Assembly: GCA_030622135.1 (NCBI GenBank)
Contig: JAUXGL010000019.1
Span: 1-35,453, forward strand
DNA: 35,453 nucleotides
Source: Deltaproteobacteria bacterium
GTDB lineage: Bacteria > Myxococcota > B64-G9
Direction of reading: 5' to 3'
Part shown: one piece after another, positions 31,966 through 35,453 of the stretch
Layout: every line of letters begins with the position of its first letter
How positions within the stretch are numbered: the first letter of the stretch is position 1
Position numbers and translations under genes: made by a program
Notes under the pieces: generated by a model
Databases searched by the model: none
The model's input: the letters and a program-made list of their open reading frames with translations, nothing else
Told to the model about the DNA's origin: nothing

Positions 31966-32060
31966 GGCTCCCCAAGTTCTGGGAATACTGGCTTTCCGGC
32001 AAATGTTTCATTGCCGCTGGTGTTTTGGTGGTTTTCTTTACGCCGGGCTGGGCCTGCTGA
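31956..32060 (+). CDS. Candidate 34-residue single-helix membrane protein
   Basis: An open frame of 34 codons begins at the ATG in the centre of the palindrome; an in-frame stop at 31935 excludes a longer form. GGAGGGG lies 8 bases upstream, an excellent ribosome-binding site. The product begins MRVGLPKFWEYW, has a hydrophobic stretch FIAAGVLVVFF and ends PGWAC: a basic N-terminus, one membrane span and a terminal Cys. It lies between two exported-protein genes on the same strand. The start codon and part of the leader would be hidden in a hairpin when the palindrome folds. Coding is not proven. Confidence 0.42.
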   Translation: MRVGLPKFWEYWLSGKCFIAAGVLVVFFTPGWAC

Positions 32061-32109
32061 CGCATGGCGCCGTCTGCGCCTTGAGATTATGTCGGCAAGG
32101 AGGTGAACC

Positions 32110-32337
32110 GTGTTTCGGGTAGCGTTTCTGCTGGTTGTGCTAACCATGCTCATCGCAGGTTGCCGGGGAATACCGGTGGCGGGGGAATGCCCCGAGTCGC
32201 AGAACATCCGTTGCATGAGCCGGAAGGTCTGCGCGGAGGACAAAAAACGGGGTTGCATGGTGTGCACGTGCGAGCAGATCTGGGAGTCGGATCCGACTAA
32301 GGCGGGCGAGCGGATTCGGGGGCGATCGCCGGACTAG
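32110..32337 (+). CDS. Small Cys-rich lipoprotein, antistasin-like
   Basis: 75 residues starting at GTG 32110 with a very strong AAGGAGGTGA site. The lipobox is LIAGC (Cys18). The mature part has six cysteines spaced C-x7-C-x5-C-x7-C-x2-C-x-C (CPESQNIRC, KVCAEDKKRGC, CMVCTC). The ending resembles the second half of antistasin-type inhibitor domains (..C..DxxGCxxCxC), but the chain is too short to be sure. Three disulphides are plausible and would depend on an oxidase such as the VKOR-DsbA protein nearby. Role unknown; a protease inhibitor or metal binder are options. Confidence 0.75.
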   Translation: MFRVAFLLVVLTMLIAGCRGIPVAGECPESQNIRCMSRKVCAEDKKRGCMVCTCEQIWESDPTKAGERIRGRSPD

Positions 32338-32423
32338 CGGTCGTTCTTGTACGAGGCGCAATGCCGCGATTGCCGGCTTTCTCCAGGTCTGAGAGAAGTA
32401 TTCTGGCGTCGCGGTGGCCTGGT

Positions 32424-32509
32424 TTGACTGGCTTCATCTAACTTCTGATTATACCAGAAAACCGAACTGCCAGGCGCGGTTGACAGTTCCCGAATGCCGG
32501 TGGTATCCA
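32424..32509 (+). promoter_or_regulatory. Two candidate promoters before the solenoid/cNMP gene
   Basis: First: TTGACT (32424-32429), 17-bp spacer, GATTAT (32447-32452). Second: TTGACA (32480-32485), 18-bp spacer, TATCCA (32504-32509). The second would start transcription near 32516, after the ATGs at 32494 and 32509, supporting translation from 32545. Confidence 0.4.
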
Positions 32510-32544
32510 TGGTGTCGGACCACCGGCCGAGGAGGACGGGTTCG

Positions 32545-33912
32545 ATGGCTGTGGGCATAGAAATCAAGGGCCGAGAAGGGGAAGGCAACACCTTTCTAAC
32601 CACGGCCCAGGTAATCCAGGGTCTTACCGAGATGCTGTCCGACGGAAAGGTGGCCGACGCGGCCGATATCTACTCGCGTTGTCAGGAGGACATCGGTTAC
32701 CTGCTGATCAACAAGGTGCAGTCCGAACACCGGCTCCAGAAGCTGGTGGCCAACATGTTCTTCCGCGCCCGGGACTTCGACAAGGCGGCCCTGTGCTGCG
32801 AAAACCTGGGAGAATTCGATAAGTCCGCCCAGCTATACGAGCAGAGCGACGACTACCGGAGCGCCGCCGAGATGTACGCGCGGGTGGAGAACTACGAGAA
32901 GGCCGCCGAGATGTTCGAGTGCAACCAGAACTACCGTCAGGCGGCCGAGCTTTACTTGAAGGTGAAGAATTTCTCCCGGTCGGCCGCCAACTACGAAAAG
33001 GCGGTCAACTACTTTCTGGCCGGCAAGCTCTACCACGATCTGGGCAAGTACCGGAAGTCAATGGAATTGCTGCAGAAGGTGCAGGCCCAGGACGACACCT
33101 TCGAAGAAGCCACCGTTCTAATCGGCGACATTCTGGGCCGGAACGGATATCCCGATCTGGCCATCAAGAAGTTGCTTGGCGTGATCAAGAGCCGCCCGGT
33201 GGGAAAAGACACCGCGGAGCTCTACTATCATCTGGCGGGCATTCACCAGGCCAAGGGCAACAATGCGGTGGCCCGCAATATTTTCCAGCAGCTGCTCAAT
33301 TTCGACATCGGCTACAAGGACGTGGAGGAGAAGATCAAGGAGCTGGGTGGTCAGACCGCCGTGCCCGATAAGGCCGCGCCGCTGCCCGACGGGGGCGAGG
33401 ACGACGAGGACATCGATCTGGAGGTGGAGATGCCCGCGGGGGCCGAGCCCGCCGCGGCCATCGTGGGCGTGATGGACGGTTTCGACTTCCTGCAGAAGAT
33501 CCCCCTCTTTGCGGACATGCCCCTCCAGGAAATGAAGGCTTTTTACAACATAAGCGAGGAGCGCAAGTTCCAGGACGGGGAGCGGCTCATCGAGCAGGGG
33601 CGTCCGGGCATGGCTCTGTACGTGATTCGTGCGGGCAAGGTTTCGGTTCAGCGCGTTGAGGGCGACTTGGTCACCGAGGTGGCCGTCCTTCACGCGGGCG
33701 ACCATGCGGGGGAGATGTCCCTGGTGGACGAGAGTCCTACCTCGGCCCGCGTGGCGGCCTTGGGGGAAGTGGTGGCTTTCGAGGTATCCCGGGATCACTT
33801 CCTGCGCTTCTTGCAGGCCAACGACAAGTTCGCTGTCCGGGTGCTGCGGGTTTTCGTCCGGACGTTGTGCGATCGCCTGCGGGAAACCACCTCCAAGCTG
33901 GCCACCCAATAG
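32545..33912 (+). CDS. Alpha-solenoid protein with C-terminal cNMP-binding-type domain
   Basis: 455 residues from ATG 32545, set by GAGGAGG 9 bases upstream. Residues about 90-167 are a run of 13-residue repeats of the form xYxxAAELYxxxx (NYEKAAEMFECNQ, NYRQAAELYLKVK), continuing into ordinary TPRs to about 265. An acidic linker leads to a cyclic-nucleotide-binding fold (about 318-430). Its phosphate cassette reads GEMSLVDESPTSARV; the usual Arg in PRSA is Thr, so nucleotide binding is doubtful. No DNA-binding domain is attached. It is cytoplasmic. The WD40 lipoprotein follows 13 bases later. Probably a regulatory scaffold; partner unknown. Confidence 0.88.
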   Translation: MAVGIEIKGREGEGNTFLTTAQVIQGLTEMLSDGKVADAADIYSRCQEDIGYLLINKVQSEHRLQKLVANMFFRARDFDKAALCCENLGEFDKSAQLYEQSDDYRSAAEMYARVENYEKAAEMFECNQNYRQAAELYLKVKNFSRSAANYEKAVNYFLAGKLYHDLGKYRKSMELLQKVQAQDDTFEEATVLIGDILGRNGYPDLAIKKLLGVIKSRPVGKDTAELYYHLAGIHQAKGNNAVARNIFQQLLNFDIGYKDVEEKIKELGGQTAVPDKAAPLPDGGEDDEDIDLEVEMPAGAEPAAAIVGVMDGFDFLQKIPLFADMPLQEMKAFYNISEERKFQDGERLIEQGRPGMALYVIRAGKVSVQRVEGDLVTEVAVLHAGDHAGEMSLVDESPTSARVAALGEVVAFEVSRDHFLRFLQANDKFAVRVLRVFVRTLCDRLRETTSKLATQ

Positions 33913-33925
33913 AGAGGGAGTAAAA

Positions 33926-35014
33926 ATGCGAAAGGCCGTTGCGATTCTTTTCGTTCTGGGCATCTGCTGTTTGGCGGGAGCCTGCGCGAAGAAAGAACCG
34001 GAAGAGAAGCAGCCGGCGGACGCCGGCGCGACGAAGAAGAAAGAACCCCCCAAGAATCCCTGGGCACACATTTCCCCGAGCACGGTCGGCCGGCACGAGG
34101 GTTCGGCCCTGCACGTGGCGTGGTCCCCTGACGGAAGCCTGCTGCTCAGCACCGGAAACGACAAGCAAATTCGCCTGTGGAACCCCTCCACCGGCGAGCA
34201 GGTGCGTACGTTTGCGGGCCATAAGGATAAGGTGTTCATGGCGGATTTCTCCCCGGACGGCAAGCTGCTGGTCAGCGCTTCCGCCGACAAGACTGCCCGG
34301 ATCTGGGACCGGGCCTCGGGGAAATGCCTGAAGGTCTTAGAGGACCAGCCGCCCAAGAAGATGACCGAGGAGGAGGAGCTTGCCTACGCCAAGTTGCCGC
34401 CCGCGCAGATGAACTGGGCGGCTTTTTCTCCCGACGGTAAAAAGGTCATCACGGCCAGCGACGACTTCGCCTTGAAGCTGTGGGACGTGAAAACCGGTAA
34501 GAAGGATCTGGTTTTTCAGGACGCCGGTTGTCGCCAGCGGCGGGTGTACCGGCGTGCGGACGCCTCCGGTTGGCTGAGCTCGGCCGGCTGCATGGACGAC
34601 GGCGTGGCCTATCTCAAGTTCTGGGACGACAACGGGAACCTCAAGGGGGTCCGGGGCGACGAGCAACATGACGCTCACTACCTGGCGTTCGATCGTGGAG
34701 GCAAGTTCATCGTGGCCGCGGACGGCAGCTTGTCCTTCACCGTCTTCAGTGCCCAGGGATCCCAGCTCAAGCGGATCACGGTGGGGGGCTACCACTTTTG
34801 CCTGGCCTTCGGTCCTGACGACAAAACCTTGTTGGTGGGAACCGATCGCGGGGAGATTTTCGTCTACCGGCCGGCTTCCTGGAAACGGGAAGGCAAGATC
34901 GACGTAGGGGAGAAGGTAGCCGTGGAGTGCATGGCCCTGAACCCCTCGGATCAGAGCCTGGCGGTGGCGCTGAGAAGCGGTAAGGTCCTCCGTCTCACCA
35001 CGCCCATCAAGTAA
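33926..35014 (+). CDS. WD40-repeat lipoprotein
   Basis: 362 residues from ATG 33926, with GAGAGGGAG upstream. The signal peptide ends CLAGAC (lipidated Cys20), followed by a charged Lys/Pro linker. Seven WD40-type blades follow (AWSPDG...IRLWN; DFSPDG...ARIWD; AFSPDG...LKLWD; then four less regular ones), so a full propeller is expected on the periplasmic side. A 25-residue insertion rich in Lys/Glu (about 140-160) sits between blades 2 and 3. It shares an operon with the solenoid/cNMP gene (13-base gap) and the thiamine-binding gene (6-base gap). It is similar in design to the WD40 lipoprotein at 6949. Confidence 0.9.
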   Translation: MRKAVAILFVLGICCLAGACAKKEPEEKQPADAGATKKKEPPKNPWAHISPSTVGRHEGSALHVAWSPDGSLLLSTGNDKQIRLWNPSTGEQVRTFAGHKDKVFMADFSPDGKLLVSASADKTARIWDRASGKCLKVLEDQPPKKMTEEEELAYAKLPPAQMNWAAFSPDGKKVITASDDFALKLWDVKTGKKDLVFQDAGCRQRRVYRRADASGWLSSAGCMDDGVAYLKFWDDNGNLKGVRGDEQHDAHYLAFDRGGKFIVAADGSLSFTVFSAQGSQLKRITVGGYHFCLAFGPDDKTLLVGTDRGEIFVYRPASWKREGKIDVGEKVAVECMALNPSDQSLAVALRSGKVLRLTTPIK

Positions 35015-35020
35015 GAGATC

Positions 35021-35311
35021 GTGATAGCGGACATCAGCATCGCGCCGGTGGGGGAAGGTGCCTCGGTGTCGAAATACGTCGCCCGGGCGGTCGCCATCAT
35101 CCGGGAGTCTGGGTTGAAGCACGAGTTCCATTCCATGGGCACCAACGTGGAGGGGAGCTACGACGAGATCGTCAAGCTGGTGAAGCGGTGCTCCGATGCC
35201 GTCTTCAAGCTGGGGGCGGAGCGGGTTCTCATTCGCATGTACATGGATGACCGTCACGACAAGGTTTCCACTATCGAGGGCAAGAAGCAGAGTGTGGAGA
35301 ACAAGCTATAA
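35021..35311 (+). CDS. MTH1187 family thiamine-binding protein
   Basis: 96 residues starting at GTG 35021. The family pattern is clear: IADISIAPVGEGASVSKYVA at the start, then HSMGTNVEG, and the closing IRMYMDDRHDK..TIEGKKQSVE. These small ferredoxin-fold proteins form tetramers and bind thiamine (YqgV/YkoF relatives). It is cytoplasmic. It lies six bases after the WD40 lipoprotein gene with a weak AAGAG site, so it is probably translated from the same mRNA. The 75 bases after it hold no terminator. Confidence 0.9.
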   Translation: MIADISIAPVGEGASVSKYVARAVAIIRESGLKHEFHSMGTNVEGSYDEIVKLVKRCSDAVFKLGAERVLIRMYMDDRHDKVSTIEGKKQSVENKL

Positions 35312-35386
35312 TGTCATCGGGTTAAGACCGTTCTGGTGTAAACATTCGGTAAACCCGTAGCCGATTTTCGAGTGGAGGAAGGAACA

Positions 35387-35453
35387 ATGCTCGCCAAGGC
35401 TGAAAGACTCTTGGACGGTGATGTATCAGAGCGGGCAGATTTTGCTGGACACA
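35387..35453 (+). CDS. Unknown protein, N-terminal fragment
   Basis: An ATG preceded by GGAGGAAGGA opens a frame running off the window after 22 codons (MLAKAERLLDGDVSERADF...). The ribosome-binding site is strong. No signal peptide and no recognisable family in what is visible. Confidence 0.5.
   Translation, partial: MLAKAERLLDGDVSERADFAGH

Noticed and set aside
32334-32603. 89-codon minus-strand ORF in the region before the solenoid gene
   Set aside because: Overlaps two promoter candidates and the start of the solenoid gene; no ribosome-binding site or domain.

Overview
The window is a gene-dense, GC-rich chromosomal segment from a Gram-negative bacterium. Several traits recall Myxococcota and related former Deltaproteobacteria. 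Two serine/threonine kinases carry a membrane anchor and PEGA repeats. There are many exported TPR/PEGA proteins, WD40 lipoproteins, a Cys motif of the form CxxxxxC..C..C, and a phospholipase-like protein with a MYXO-CTERM-like tail. I cannot place the organism more precisely from sequence alone. I see no rRNA, tRNA, CRISPR array, insertion sequence or phage gene. No gene-free stretch exceeds about 300 bp.

Layout. 1-1187 (-): start of an unknown exported protein and a TPR protein. 1293-3257 (+): first kinase-TM-PEGA receptor. 3286-4812 (-): NhaC-type antiporter, divergent from a dodecin (4916-5128) and a threonine dehydrogenase of the SDR type (5310-6272). 6425-6901: an apparently 5'-truncated DUF4276 protein. 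6949-8382 (-): seven-bladed WD40 lipoprotein. 8663-10874 (+): outer-membrane barrel, zinc phospholipase C-like protein and YaiI. 10940-12635 (-): PAP2 phosphatase, YggS and a lone BRCT protein. 12870-15518 (+): two paralogous exported TPR-PEGA proteins, converging on a second kinase-TM-PEGA receptor (15548-18031, -). 18191-18541 (+): zinc-ribbon/DUF2007. 18547-22201 (-): overlapping operon of an exported protein, an ABC ATPase and a MacB/FtsX-type permease. 22401-26206 (+): two paralogous coiled-coil/TM/TPR proteins. 26246-27613 (-): MFS transporter, divergent from a VKOR-DsbA fusion (27809-29203). 29350-30534 (-): PilZ-TM-AMIN protein. 30660-32337 (+): membrane and exported proteins, including an unlisted 34-residue ORF whose start codon sits inside a perfect palindrome, and a small Cys-rich lipoprotein. 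32545-35311 (+): alpha-solenoid/cNMP-domain protein, WD40 lipoprotein and thiamine-binding protein. 35387-end: start of another gene.

How it fits together (inference). Much of the window looks devoted to the cell envelope and to carrying signals across the inner membrane. At least five proteins have a cytoplasmic signalling or coiled-coil part, one membrane helix and a periplasmic PEGA, TPR or AMIN part. Promoter-like sites recur with a strongly conserved -35 (TTGACA/T/C), mostly 17-bp spacers and weak -10 boxes. Two of them (for nhaC and the PilZ-AMIN gene) lie so close to the start codon that leaderless mRNAs are predicted.
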